Below, one piece after another: positions 6,773 through 15,388 of a DNA stretch of 22,961 nucleotides. Source of the DNA: an uncultured Clostridia bacterium. Its GTDB lineage: Bacteria; Bacillota; Clostridia; TANB77; CAG-508. The notes beneath the pieces were generated by a model that worked only from the letters and a program-made list of their open reading frames with translations, was not told the DNA's origin and did not search any database. Numbering within the stretch: the first letter of the stretch is position 1; each line of letters opens with the position of its first letter. The DNA lies in assembly GCA_947628395.1 (NCBI GenBank), contig CANQZP010000015.1:1-22961 (forward strand). Reading direction: 5' to 3'. Both the position numbers and the translations under genes were made by a program.

Positions 6773-8545
6773 TTATTTTAATCTTCCATAATACATATCA
6801 CTAAATATACCGTTTTTTTCAATTAATTCAGAATATTTACCACATTCTTCTATTTTTCCCTTATTAAGCACTATTATTTTATCACAATTTTTTAAAGTTG
6901 TTAATCTATGAGCTATAGATATAATCGTTGTATTATTTTCTTTTTGTAACTTCTCTATTTCTGTTTGAATATGCTTTTCAGAAGTATTATCTAATGCAGA
7001 TGTCGCTTCATCTAAAATTAATATTTTAGGTTTTCTTAAAAATATTCTTGCTATTGCTATTCTCTGTCTTTGACCTCCAGACAAATTGTTTCCACCTTCT
7101 GAGATAACAGAATTAAATTTATCTGGTAATCCATTTATATAATCATAAATATATGCTTTTTTAGCCGCTTCTTCAACTTCTTCCATTGAAACTTCTCTTT
7201 TTATTCCATAACATATATTTTCATAAATAGTTCCTGCAATTAAAAATGGACTTTGAGGAACTAATGCAATTAATTCCGAAATATCTTTTCTATTTAAAGA
7301 TTCTATATTTTTTGAATCTATAATTATCTTTCCATATCCTTTTTCTAATTTACATATAGCTTTAATTAATGATGATTTACCACAACCACTAGGTCCAGCT
7401 ATTCCTAAGAACATTCCTTTATCAATAGATAAATTAAAGTTATCTAATATTACTTTATCTTTATCTTCATTATAGTAGAACATTAAATCATTAATTTCTA
7501 CTATTGCTTCTGTTTGTGATGTTTCATTTTTTTCTGCTAATTCTCTATATGAAAAGTCGTTTGGTATTTCTACCATTTTGAAGAAATCTGTAGCTAATAC
7601 TGTACATTCTGATAATTCATCAAATATTCTATGTAATTCTTCTAATGGTTTTATCAATTGATTAAAACATAAATAAGCTGTTAATACACTACCAACAGAT
7701 ATAATATTTTGTGTAGCTAAATATGTAGAAATTCCTATTATTAAAACTGTAAAAAAAGCTTGATTTACAAATTTTAAACAATCATACATTGCCATTGCCT
7801 TGTGATGCTTCATTTCTTTTTTTCTTAAAAATTCTGATTTGTTATCAAATCTTGTAGTTTCAAAATCAACACTATCGCTTATTCTTATAACTTCAATTCC
7901 ATTTATTAATTCTACTATAGTACCATCCATTTGAGATTTACTTTCTAAAAGCTCTACTCTTATTCCTTTTTGACTACTAATTTGTTTGAATACTATAAAT
8001 ATTCCTATAGGTATTACTAACATCATTGGTAAAGCTAATATAAATGGTAATGTTATAAATATAGTTATAATAGCAGCAATACTGTTAAATATTGCTGGTG
8101 CAAAATCCATAAATAATAATTTTTCTAACTTTACTGTTCCTTCTAAACATCTATTCATTCTTCCATGTATATTTCCAGTCATGTTTTCTCTAAAATATGA
8201 TAATGGTGCCATAAGTAAAGATTTAATTACCATTCCTCTTGCACGTTTTTCAGTTCTAGTTGCTGTATCTTCTACCATAACTCTTCTAATTATTTTTATT
8301 ATCTCATTTGCTACATTTACTACTAAAATTAGAATAAGAAAAGGTATTACCTTCAAAAAAGCAATTTCATTTTGAGTTAAAATATCATCAGTTAACCAAC
8401 CTATTGCTTTTGGCGTTATTTGAGTTAAGCCTGCTGATACAATCATAATAATAATTATTATTCCAAATATTATTTTTTGTTTTTTAGTTAATATGGTATA
8501 CAATTTTTTTAATACAGATTTTATAGAATCATTTTTATTTTTCAT
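6773..8545 (-). CDS. ABC exporter, fused membrane and ATPase domains
   Basis: A 590-residue half-transporter of the ABCB/MsbA-type exporter fold that probably works as a homodimer or with a partner. About six membrane segments occupy residues 25-300. The nucleotide-binding domain follows: Walker A GPSGCGKSS (384-392), Q-loop Q431, signature LSGGQ (488-492), Walker B ILILDE (508-513), D-loop SALD and the switch His in AHRLTT (546). All catalytic residues are present. The substrate cannot be told; family members export lipids, peptides or drugs. AAGGAGA precedes the ATG and a consensus promoter lies 29 nt upstream of it. Three CGG triplets on the coding strand are all out of frame. Confidence 0.9.
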   Translation of the reverse strand: MKNKNDSIKSVLKKLYTILTKKQKIIFGIIIIIMIVSAGLTQITPKAIGWLTDDILTQNEIAFLKVIPFLILILVVNVANEIIKIIRRVMVEDTATRTEKRARGMVIKSLLMAPLSYFRENMTGNIHGRMNRCLEGTVKLEKLLFMDFAPAIFNSIAAIITIFITLPFILALPMMLVIPIGIFIVFKQISSQKGIRVELLESKSQMDGTIVELINGIEVIRISDSVDFETTRFDNKSEFLRKKEMKHHKAMAMYDCLKFVNQAFFTVLIIGISTYLATQNIISVGSVLTAYLCFNQLIKPLEELHRIFDELSECTVLATDFFKMVEIPNDFSYRELAEKNETSQTEAIVEINDLMFYYNEDKDKVILDNFNLSIDKGMFLGIAGPSGCGKSSLIKAICKLEKGYGKIIIDSKNIESLNRKDISELIALVPQSPFLIAGTIYENICYGIKREVSMEEVEEAAKKAYIYDYINGLPDKFNSVISEGGNNLSGGQRQRIAIARIFLRKPKILILDEATSALDNTSEKHIQTEIEKLQKENNTTIISIAHRLTTLKNCDKIIVLNKGKIEECGKYSELIEKNGIFSDMYYGRLK

Positions 8546-8573
8546 ATATTTCTCCTTTAAATAAACTCGAAAT

Positions 8574-8602
8574 ATTATACCATATTTTTACTATTTTTGC
8601 AA
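8574..8602 (-). promoter_or_regulatory. Promoter of the ABC exporter (possibly with hisS-prfB)
   Basis: TTGCAA (8602-8597) and TATAAT (8579-8574) with a 17-nt spacer, just past the Nudix gene stop. Confidence 0.75.
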
Positions 8603-8604
8603 TA

Positions 8605-9150
8605 TTATGTTAACATTTTCTTGATTTTATCTAATACTATTGGTGTATATGATTGCTTTGCAAATGTAAGTTCATTGTCAGGATTATCTAACATACTTTT
8701 AAGCTCATCTAAAGTTACATATAATAATTCACTTACTTCTGATTCTTGCATAGTTAAATCTTCTAAATTTTTATTCGTTTTTAGAAGATATGTATATTTA
8801 TAATGATGATTATTTTCATTAGAAAGTTTAAAAGTTCCTAAATAAATATAATCTTCTTCTTTTGTATCATTAATTCCAACTTCCTCAGAAACTTCTCTTA
8901 TTAGTGCTTCTATTGGTGTTTCATTACAGTCTAAATGTCCTGCGGTTACTGATAACATATTAGGACTTTGTTTTTTATTTGGACTTCTTCTTTGAAGAAG
9001 AATCTCATTTTTTTCATTTATTATCCAACATGCAATCTCTCTATGCCATAAATTACAATAGTGAACAACCCCTCTATCAGCTATACCAATCTTTTTTTCA
9101 TTATCTTCAGTATAAACATCTAATAGCTCTGAATCTTGACTATTTTTCAT
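8605..9150 (-). CDS. Nudix hydrolase, IDI-like subgroup
   Basis: A 181-residue Nudix protein. The Nudix box GX5EX7REUXEEXGU is intact at 71-93 (GHLDCNETPIEALIREVSEE then VGI), so the metal-binding glutamates are present. The N-terminal part, with RGVVHYCNLWHREIACWI and ILLQRRS, resembles the isopentenyl-diphosphate-isomerase-like Nudix subgroup often annotated only as NUDIX hydrolase. The substrate is not predictable; these enzymes cleave nucleoside diphosphate-linked compounds. AGGAG precedes the ATG at 9150. The start overlaps the proS end by 11 bases, implying translational coupling and shared control by the proS leader. Confidence 0.88.
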   Translation of the reverse strand: MKNSQDSELLDVYTEDNEKKIGIADRGVVHYCNLWHREIACWIINEKNEILLQRRSPNKKQSPNMLSVTAGHLDCNETPIEALIREVSEEVGINDTKEEDYIYLGTFKLSNENNHHYKYTYLLKTNKNLEDLTMQESEVSELLYVTLDELKSMLDNPDNELTFAKQSYTPIVLDKIKKMLT

Positions 9151-10417
9151 TTTTCAATTCTCCTACTATATTTTCAAAATTTGTAGATATCTTTTGATTT
9201 GTTTTAGCATCTTCTATTTCATAATTATCTCCATCAAATTTATTACCTAAAATTATCATTTTAGGAGTACCCAAAACATATACATCATTTATTCTATTTC
9301 CTATATTTAAGTTTTCTCTATCATCAATAATTGCGCTAATTTTATTATCTAATAAATGTTTATATAGTTTCTCTGCTACTTCTTTATTTTGATCACTATA
9401 TATGATTTGAATTTTATATGGAGCTACATTATAAGGTATTGAGAATCCTCTAATTCCCTTTTCATTTTTAATAACATTATTCTCTAATAAACATGCCACA
9501 ATTCTTCCTAGTCCTATTCCATAACATCCCATATAGTAAGGCTTATTTTCACCATTTTCATCTATGTAATAAAGCTTCATTGAATCAGAATATTTAGTTC
9601 CAAGTTCAAAATTATTTCCTAATTCTACTGAATTATATTCTTTTAAATTTTCTATATTTGAAATTCCAAATGCTTTTAAAAATGTTTCTTTATCTTCAAA
9701 ATCTAATACTTCTTTATTTAATCCAACATTATTTTCTTCATCATATAAAATTATATCTTCTCCTAATTTTGTAATAGCCTGAAATTCTTCAGATACTCTT
9801 CCTCCCATTGTTCCACCATCACTTACAACAGGAACAATATTTATTCCAATTCTTTTAAATATATTCATATATACATCATGCATTTTGTCAAAAGTTTTAT
9901 GTAGGTTTTCTTCAGAAGTATCAAAAGAATATGCATCCATCATAGTAAATGTTCTAGGTCTAAATAAATATCCTCTTGCTCTTATTTCTTTTCTGAATTT
10001 CTCACCTATTTGATAATATGTAGTAGGTAAATTTTTATAAGATGGAAGTCTATTTGAACCAAAAATCGTTGCACATTCTTCAGCTGTTGGTGCTAATCCA
10101 TATTCACCTAAATTATTATCAACAGTAAACATTATATCGTTTTCTTTTGTATAAGTGTTCCATCTATCAGATTGATCCCATATTTTTCTAGGTTGTAACT
10201 TTGGAAAATCAACTTGGATACAATCTGCCTTATCCAATTCATCTATTATTATATCCTCAATATTTCTTTGTAATTTGCTCCAAATATTACCATACCCGTA
10301 TATACCACTTTCAAATTGATATAATTCTCCTAATTTCATTAATATATCTTGTGCTGAATAATTTTCATCAATATCATTTAAATTTATTCTTTTTATATCT
10401 AGTTTGCTTAATCTCAT
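9140..10417 (-). CDS. proS: Prolyl-tRNA synthetase, short form without the INS editing domain
   Basis: A class II synthetase of 425 residues. The start chosen is ATG 10417, which has GGAGG at 8-nt spacing; a longer frame would run back through the upstream terminator. The TAE loop (111-113), motif 2 around FRKEIRARGYLFRPRTFTMM (141-160) and motif 3 GCYGIGLGRIVACLLE (297-312) are clear, followed by the anticodon-binding domain (about 330-425). Common bacterial ProRS is about 570 residues with an editing insertion between motifs 2 and 3. Here only about 60 residues (about 215-275) lie in that place, ending in the family ELGTKYS block, so cis editing of Ala-tRNA-Pro should be absent. Similar short ProRSs are known in some bacteria. 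Whether this is the sole ProRS cannot be told. Confidence 0.93.
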   Translation of the reverse strand: MRLSKLDIKRINLNDIDENYSAQDILMKLGELYQFESGIYGYGNIWSKLQRNIEDIIIDELDKADCIQVDFPKLQPRKIWDQSDRWNTYTKENDIMFTVDNNLGEYGLAPTAEECATIFGSNRLPSYKNLPTTYYQIGEKFRKEIRARGYLFRPRTFTMMDAYSFDTSEENLHKTFDKMHDVYMNIFKRIGINIVPVVSDGGTMGGRVSEEFQAITKLGEDIILYDEENNVGLNKEVLDFEDKETFLKAFGISNIENLKEYNSVELGNNFELGTKYSDSMKLYYIDENGENKPYYMGCYGIGLGRIVACLLENNVIKNEKGIRGFSIPYNVAPYKIQIIYSDQNKEVAEKLYKHLLDNKISAIIDDRENLNIGNRINDVYVLGTPKMIILGNKFDGDNYEIEDAKTNQKISTNFENIVGELKNEK

Positions 10418-10448
10418 TTTATATTCCTCCATTATATTTCGTTGTATC

Positions 10449-10480
10449 AAAAAACACAAAGAGGTTTGCTCTTTGTGTTT
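10449..10480 (-). terminator. Attenuator-type intrinsic terminator before proS
   Basis: A perfect 12-bp stem AAACACAAAGAG / CTCTTTGTGTTT (10452-10463 with 10469-10480) has a 5-nt loop. Six T follow in the minus transcript. It lies between the leader ORF stop and the proS ribosome binding site, so by default it would stop transcription before proS. Confidence 0.85.
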
Positions 10481-10520
10481 CATATAATACAATTTACGGT
10501 CGTTTATCAAACACTAAAGA
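10470..10520 (-). promoter_or_regulatory. Antiterminator alternative pairing in the proS leader
   Basis: The minus-strand segment 10520-10509 (TCTTTAGTGTTT) can pair with the 5' arm of the terminator (10480-10470), with one bulged A. This excludes the terminator stem. The segment coincides with codons 25-28 of the leader ORF, so a translating ribosome near the stop would cover it. One stalled at the Pro-Pro codons 16-17, about 22 nt upstream, would leave it free. Confidence 0.6.
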
Positions 10521-10592
10521 ACACCAATTCATTTTTTGAATTGGCGGAGTATGAATACTATTTTCAATAAAATTTTTTAATGTAATATTCAT
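10494..10592 (-). CDS. Putative proS leader peptide (32 residues)
   Basis: An ATG at 10592 with AAAGGA 12 nt upstream opens 32 codons ending at TAA, 14 nt before the terminator stem. It begins MNITLKNF, has HTPPIQ in the middle (Pro 16 CCG, Pro 17 CCA) and ends FDKRP-stop (Pro 32 CCG). Proline codons placed before the antiterminator segment and just before a proS terminator are what a ribosome-mediated attenuator needs. The last residues also recall the tryptophan-sensing arrest peptide TnaC of E. coli, which ends DHRP-stop; that resemblance is only suggestive. Chance cannot be excluded for an ORF this short, and the ribosome binding site spacing is long. Confidence 0.5.
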   Translation of the reverse strand: MNITLKNFIENSIHTPPIQKMNWCSLVFDKRP

Positions 10593-10605
10593 ATTTAATC
10601 ACATT

Positions 10606-10634
10606 CCTTTCCAATGCACATTTGGTTGGAAAAG
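10606..10634 (-). promoter_or_regulatory. Hairpin covering the leader-ORF ribosome binding site
   Basis: Minus-strand CTTTTCCAA (10634-10626) can pair with TTGGAAAGG (10614-10606) with one G-T pair. The 3' arm overlaps the AAAGGA that would serve the leader ORF, so its translation could itself be regulated. Confidence 0.4.
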
Positions 10635-10639
10635 AATTA

Positions 10640-10730
10640 AATTTTGGCTAGGAAAACGAATTTGAAATTTATGAGGCGTACTTTTGGTACGGTGATTAAA
10701 TTTCAAATGAAGTTTGACAACGCCAAAATT
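10640..10730 (-). ncRNA. Structured 5' domain of the proS leader RNA
   Basis: Three nested helices form one long imperfect hairpin: 10640-10648 with 10722-10730 (9 bp), 10661-10671 with 10697-10707 (11 bp), and 10677-10681 with 10687-10691 (5 bp, 5-nt loop), with internal loops between. The 11-bp and 9-bp helices are perfect, so the fold is not accidental. It lies between the leader promoter and the leader ORF. I looked for the T-box sequence (AGGGTGGNACCGCG) in the leader and did not find it. A MITE-like DNA palindrome is an alternative reading, since the symmetry works on both strands. Confidence 0.5.
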
Positions 10731-10783
10731 GTAATTATTTTTCAACCTTTATCCCTTCTTTAGAATTTGTATTTTCTTTATGT

Positions 10784-10812
10784 ATATTACTATAAATCAA
10801 TTGTTTTGTCAA
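10784..10812 (-). promoter_or_regulatory. Promoter of the proS leader
   Basis: A perfect -35 TTGACA (10812-10807) and a -10 TAATAT (10789-10784) are separated by 17 nt. The predicted transcript starts near 10777 and has a leader of about 360 nt before proS. Confidence 0.65.
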
Positions 10813-10835
10813 TAAAATTCCTTTATGTTTAGGCA

Positions 10836-12305
10836 TTATTTAATTATTATTTTATTAATATATCCATTTGAATCATATTCAAGTGATATTTGATAATTTT
10901 TAGCAGTAGCAACTTTATTTTTTAGACTTGTTATTTGTGATGAATCAGCTGAACTAACACCGTCCATCTCAACAGTAACTTTATTAGAATTTATTGAATT
11001 AGAGCTTATAACTGTATTCAAAACAGATTTTACAGTAGTTCCAGTTTGTTTTCCTTCATATGACGTAAATTGAATATTAAAAATTTGTTTATTAGTTTCA
11101 TCTAATTTTTTTTGTTCTTCTTCAAGAGCTTGTTTAGTTTTTTCCGCTGTTTCACTACTGTTTACTTGTGTTTCTTGATTTTGTTTTTCAGTTTCTTGAG
11201 TTGTTTGCTGTTTTTCGTTTTCTTCTTTTGTTTCACTTGTAGTTGTTTTCTCTATATTTCCTTCGTAATAAAAATCTACTTCTGATTGTGATAAAATATT
11301 ACCTTCTTTAGTTACAATTCCAGAATAATCATCTCCAAATACAACCCAATATTGTCCTGTAACTTCATCATATTCGACAGTAACACTACCTTCTTTTGTA
11401 CCTTCAGACCAAGGAATTGTCATCTTGTATGTTTTATCTTGGTTAATTACTAATGTATACTTACTATCAATTTCTCCATTACCTTTGTATTGACCAAATT
11501 TTAATAAATTTTCTCCTACTAAAATTCCATCTTCTGTGTCTTTAGTTTGATTTATTTGCTCTTTTAGATTTTCTAACTCTTCTAGTGATTTTTCTACTTC
11601 TTCTTTTACTTCATCTGTTATTATTTTATCTTGTGTTTTGTATTTGTCTACCGCTTTTTTTACTGTATCTCTTAATTCTTTTTTATCTATTTTTCCTTTT
11701 AAATCTATATCTGTTTCATTTTCTTCAAATTCAGGCTTTATAAATTCTTCATCAAATTTAGATATTGATGGTGATTCTTTTTCTGATTTTAGTTCTTCTT
11801 CTGTAAATTCATATTTTTTATCATCTTCTGGTTCTGAATTATTTTTTATATAAGATTCTTCTATTTCAACAAATAACTCGCTTCCGTCTTCTTTTTTCTG
11901 ATGTTCATACCAATCATATTTTTCATTTTTTATATTGTATAAAAGCTCTATATCAAGTTCTTCTATATCTTTAGCTTCAATTTTTTTAGTTTTTGTTTTA
12001 TTTTCTTTGTCAATTAAAGTTATTTCCATAAATTTATCTGTATCTTTTTCATAACTTAATATCATTGCAGGTTTATTTTCGTCTTCTAACTGAATAAATT
12101 GTAATTTTCCCTTTTTTGCATCTTTATAATCATTATCAGAAATTTTATCTTCTAAATATTCAAAATACACATCTCCCCACTCTGTTCCTATTGATTTTTT
12201 ATTGTTTATGAATAAAAATATTCCTCCTGCAATCGCTAAAATTAGCAAAATAACAATAATTATTATAATAATTTTTAAAGATTTTTTATTTTTCTTTTCT
12301 TCCAT
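10836..12305 (-). CDS. Membrane-anchored extracellular protein with Gln/Glu/Thr-rich linker
   Basis: 489 residues, not identified. A Lys-rich N-terminus precedes one membrane segment (about 10-33); the rest is probably outside the cell. Residues 40-250 are very acidic and charged with helical, coiled-coil-like stretches. A beta-type segment (about 265-350) has regularly spaced aromatic/Gly strands such as GQYWVVFGDDYSGIV. A low-complexity linker rich in T, E, Q and N (about 355-400) follows. The C-terminal 90 residues (FNIQFTSYEGKQTGTTVKSV... to the end) look like a compact domain I have seen at the ends of clostridial secreted proteins, without a known function. GGAGAG precedes the ATG and a perfect consensus promoter lies upstream. 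All four coding-strand CGG triplets are out of frame. Confidence 0.75.
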   Translation of the reverse strand: MEEKKNKKSLKIIIIIIVILLILAIAGGIFLFINNKKSIGTEWGDVYFEYLEDKISDNDYKDAKKGKLQFIQLEDENKPAMILSYEKDTDKFMEITLIDKENKTKTKKIEAKDIEELDIELLYNIKNEKYDWYEHQKKEDGSELFVEIEESYIKNNSEPEDDKKYEFTEEELKSEKESPSISKFDEEFIKPEFEENETDIDLKGKIDKKELRDTVKKAVDKYKTQDKIITDEVKEEVEKSLEELENLKEQINQTKDTEDGILVGENLLKFGQYKGNGEIDSKYTLVINQDKTYKMTIPWSEGTKEGSVTVEYDEVTGQYWVVFGDDYSGIVTKEGNILSQSEVDFYYEGNIEKTTTSETKEENEKQQTTQETEKQNQETQVNSSETAEKTKQALEEEQKKLDETNKQIFNIQFTSYEGKQTGTTVKSVLNTVISSNSINSNKVTVEMDGVSSADSSQITSLKNKVATAKNYQISLEYDSNGYINKIIIK

Positions 12306-12380
12306 ATTCTCTCCTTTATATATTTTTATTATGTAGTAAGTTTCATTAGTATATTTCTAATTAAAGATTGTATTTTTATT

Positions 12381-12409
12381 ATTATATTTTTTGCTCACCA
12401 AATTGTCAA
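12381..12409 (-). promoter_or_regulatory. Promoter of the anchored surface protein
   Basis: TTGACA (12409-12404) and TATAAT (12386-12381) with a 17-nt spacer: a full consensus match on the minus strand. Confidence 0.85.
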
Positions 12410-12446
12410 TAATTTTAAAAGATTACAAAAAGCATTTTACTCAATT

Positions 12447-12483
12447 TTAAAAAAAGTGTCTCCATTTTATTTTGGGGACACTT
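12447..12483 (-). terminator. Intrinsic terminator of secA
   Basis: The 10-bp stem pairs 12454-12463 with 12474-12483 (one G-T pair) around a 10-nt loop. A long T run follows in the minus transcript, and an A-rich run precedes the stem. The terminator begins 12 nt after the TAG at 12497-12495. That stop is reached only when both CGG shifts are made; the unshifted frame instead runs into the terminator stem. Confidence 0.8.
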
Positions 12484-12494
12484 CTTTTTTTAAA

Positions 12495-15268
12495 CTATTT
12501 ATTTCTACCACAGCAGTTTTTATACTTCTTACCGGCTTCCGGCAAGGGCACAAATCATTTCTGCCCACTTTTGGACCATTATTTACAATAGGTTCTCTTT
12601 TCTTTTTCTTTTCTTCTTCTAATGCCTTTGGATCTAACATTGCAGCTATATCTTCTCTTCCTTCATCAGTTATTTGAGCAGAATTTCTTCTCTCATAACT
12701 TTCTCTTTTTTGAACAGATAAAATGATTTTTGAAACATCTAATTTTATATCATTAATCATTTCATCAAACATTTCAGAACCTTCAATTTGATATTGAATA
12801 ACTGGATCTTTTTGACCATAAGCTCTAAGTCCAATACCATCTTTTAACTCATCCATTGCATCAATGTGATCCATCCATTTATCATCAACTACTTTTAAAA
12901 GAACTACACGCTCTAATTCTCTGAAAGCTTCTTCGCCTATATCTTTTTCTTTTTCTTCATATTTTTCAAAAACTTTCTTCTTTAATTCTTCTAATAATTT
13001 GTCATAATCCGGCTTTTCTTTGTCTAATTCATCTAAATGGTCGATATTTAATCTATTTTGTACTTCTACAGTTATAGCTTCTCTATTTGAATCATCAAGA
13101 TGATTAATTTCATCCATGTAAGTCTGTAAAACCATCTCACAAGATTCGTTTAACATATTTTCAATACTAGATTTTACATTTTCTCCATCTAAAACTTGTC
13201 TTCTTTGTCCATAAATTATTTCTCTTTGAGTATTCATAACATCATCATAACTTAATACATGTTTTCTGATAGAGAAGTTTCTACCTTCAACTTTTTTCTG
13301 TGCACTTTCAACAGCTTTTGATAAAGGTCCAAATGCAATAGGCATATTTTCATCTGCACCAAGTTTATTATATACTGAAGTAACCATGTCTCCGCCGAAA
13401 AGTTTCATTAAATCATCATCTAATCCAATAAAGAATTTTGATTCACCTGGATCACCTTGACGACCACTACGACCACGAAGCTGATTATCAATTCTTCTTG
13501 ATTCATGTCTTTCAGTACCTATAATTTTTAAACCACCTACTGAAATTACTTTATCTTTTTCTTCTTGAATTTCTTTCTTATATTTTTCTTCTAATTCTTT
13601 GAATTTCTTTCTAGCTTCTAATACATCTTCTGCTTTTGTTTCATTATGAGCAGTAGCTTGATTTATAAGATCATTAGAATATCCTAATTTCTTCATTTCT
13701 TGTTTTGCCATGTGTTCTGTATTTCCACCAAGCATAATATCAGTACCACGACCTGCCATGTTAGTAGCAATAGTAACACTTCCAAATTTACCTGCTTGAG
13801 CAATAATTTCAGCTTCTTTTTCATGGAACTTAGCATTTAAAACATTATGAGGAATTCCTTCTTTATCTAATAATTTACTTAATTTCTCAGATTTTTCAAT
13901 TGAAACAGTACCAACTAGGACTGGTTGACCTTTTTCATGACTCTTTTTTACTTCCTCAACAATAGCCTTAAATTTAGCTTTTTCATTTTTATAAATAACA
14001 TCATTTTGATCATTACGATTAATTGGTTTATTTGTAGGAATAACGATAACGTCTAAGTTATATATTTCTCTGAATTCATTTTCCTCTGTCTTAGCAGTAC
14101 CAGTCATACCAGCCAATTTATCATACATTCTAAAATAATTTTGGAATGTAATTGTAGCTAATGTTTTTTGTTCATCAGCAATTTTAACTCCTTCTTTAGC
14201 TTCAATCGCTTGATGAAGACCAGCATTGTATCTTCTTCCATACATAATTCTTCCTGTAAATTCATCAACTATTAAAACTTCTCCATCTTTAACGATGTAA
14301 TCAATATCCTTCTTCATTACACCATGAGCTTTTAATGCTTGATTTACATTATGAACTATATCTGTATTATCTATATCATTATAATTTTCAAGTCCAAAAT
14401 AGCTTTCAGCTTTTTGAATACCTTTTTGAGTTAAAGAGGCTGTTTTAGCTTTTAAATCAACTATATAATCATAATTTTCATTATCTTCTGCTTGCTCAGT
14501 ATCTTTTATATCTTCTTCTACTATAACTTTTGAAGATAATCTTTTTACAAAATCATTTGCTTTCTTATATAAATCAGATGATTTGTTAGCTCTACCAGAA
14601 ATAATAAGTGGTGTTCTAGCTTCATCAACTAAAATACTATCAATCTCATCGACGATTGCATAATTTAGTCCTCTTTGTACCATATCTTCTTTATGAATTA
14701 CCATGTTATCTCTTAAGTAGTCAAATCCGTATTCATTATTTGTACCATAAGTTACATCTGCAGCATAAGCTTCTACTTTTTGCTGATGGTTCATTCTAGA
14801 AATATTAAGTCCTACAGTAAGTCCTAAGAATTTATATAATTTTCCCATCCATTCACTATCTCTTTTAGCTAGGTAATCGTTTACAGTTACAACATGTACA
14901 CCTTTACCTGTTAATGCATTTAAGTATACTGGTAATGTAGCAACTAATGTTTTACCTTCACCAGTCTTCATCTCTGCAATTCTACCTTGGTGAAGTATAA
15001 TTCCACCTATTAATTGCACATCAAAATGTCTTAATTCTAATACTCTTTTTGATGCTTCTCTTACAACAGCAAATGCTTCTGGTAAAATATCATCTAAAGT
15101 TTTTCCTTCAGCAAGCTGAGCTTTGAAATAGTCTGTTTTTGCTCTAAGTTCACTGTCAGATAATTTTTCCATTTCTGGTTCTAGACTATTGATTTTGTCT
15201 ACTATTGGCTTAACTCTTTTAACTTCTTTTTCGCTATATGATTTAAATATTTTGTTTAATACACTCAT
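12495..15268 (-). CDS. secA: Preprotein translocase ATPase SecA, two +1 shifts at CGG near the C-terminus
   Basis: SecA drives post-translational export through SecYEG. The start is ATG 15268 (MSVLNKIF), with AAGGAGG 8 nt upstream. Walker A KTGEGKT is at 101-107, the DEAD-type VDEIDSILVDEARTPL block near 205-225, then the preprotein-crosslinking, helical wing and scaffold domains. The chain is fully conserved to KVGRNDLCPC. Codon 910 is CGG. In the zero frame the tail becomes RKPVRSIK..., unlike any SecA. Skipping one base at CGG (12541) and one at the next in-frame CGG (12534) gives CPCGSGKKYKNCCGRNK and a stop at 12495: 923 residues, with the canonical CxC-x8-CC zinc-binding tail. That tail binds SecB or the ribosome in other bacteria. 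Four other CGG triplets in the gene are out of frame. Confidence 0.95.
12531..12541 (-). other. Two consecutive CGG-associated +1 shift sites in secA
   Basis: Read TGC [CGGA] AGC [CGGT] AAG: two quadruplets seven bases apart. The second CGG becomes in frame only after the first shift. Both restore the glycines of the C-G-S-G-K-K motif exactly. A single indel anywhere cannot give this result. Confidence 0.7.
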
Positions 15269-15299
15269 TTTAAATTGCCTCCTTATAATTCTGCTAATT

Positions 15300-15328
15300 A
15301 ATATATCATTATTTATTAAACATTGCAA
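15300..15328 (-). promoter_or_regulatory. secA promoter
   Basis: TTGCAA (15328-15323) and TATATT (15305-15300) with a 17-nt spacer on the minus strand, 32 nt before the secA start codon. Confidence 0.65.
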
Positions 15329-15388
15329 GGAATATTATCTAAAAAATCACATAAAATTAATTAACTTTTAAAAAAGTGAGTGATTTGT

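Noticed and set aside
10418..10510. N-terminal extension of proS back to 10510
   Set aside because: It would translate through the terminator stem, and the GGAGG-preceded ATG at 10417 matches the normal ProRS N-terminus.
10449..10777. tmRNA or RNase P RNA gene ending at the terminator before proS
   Set aside because: The size is similar, but neither the conserved RNase P segments nor the tmRNA ends and tag region are visible.
10418..10835. T-box riboswitch before proS
   Set aside because: The leader has a terminator and long helices, but I found no AGGGTGGNACCGCG-like sequence and no antiterminator built on it. A strongly diverged T-box cannot be fully excluded by eye.
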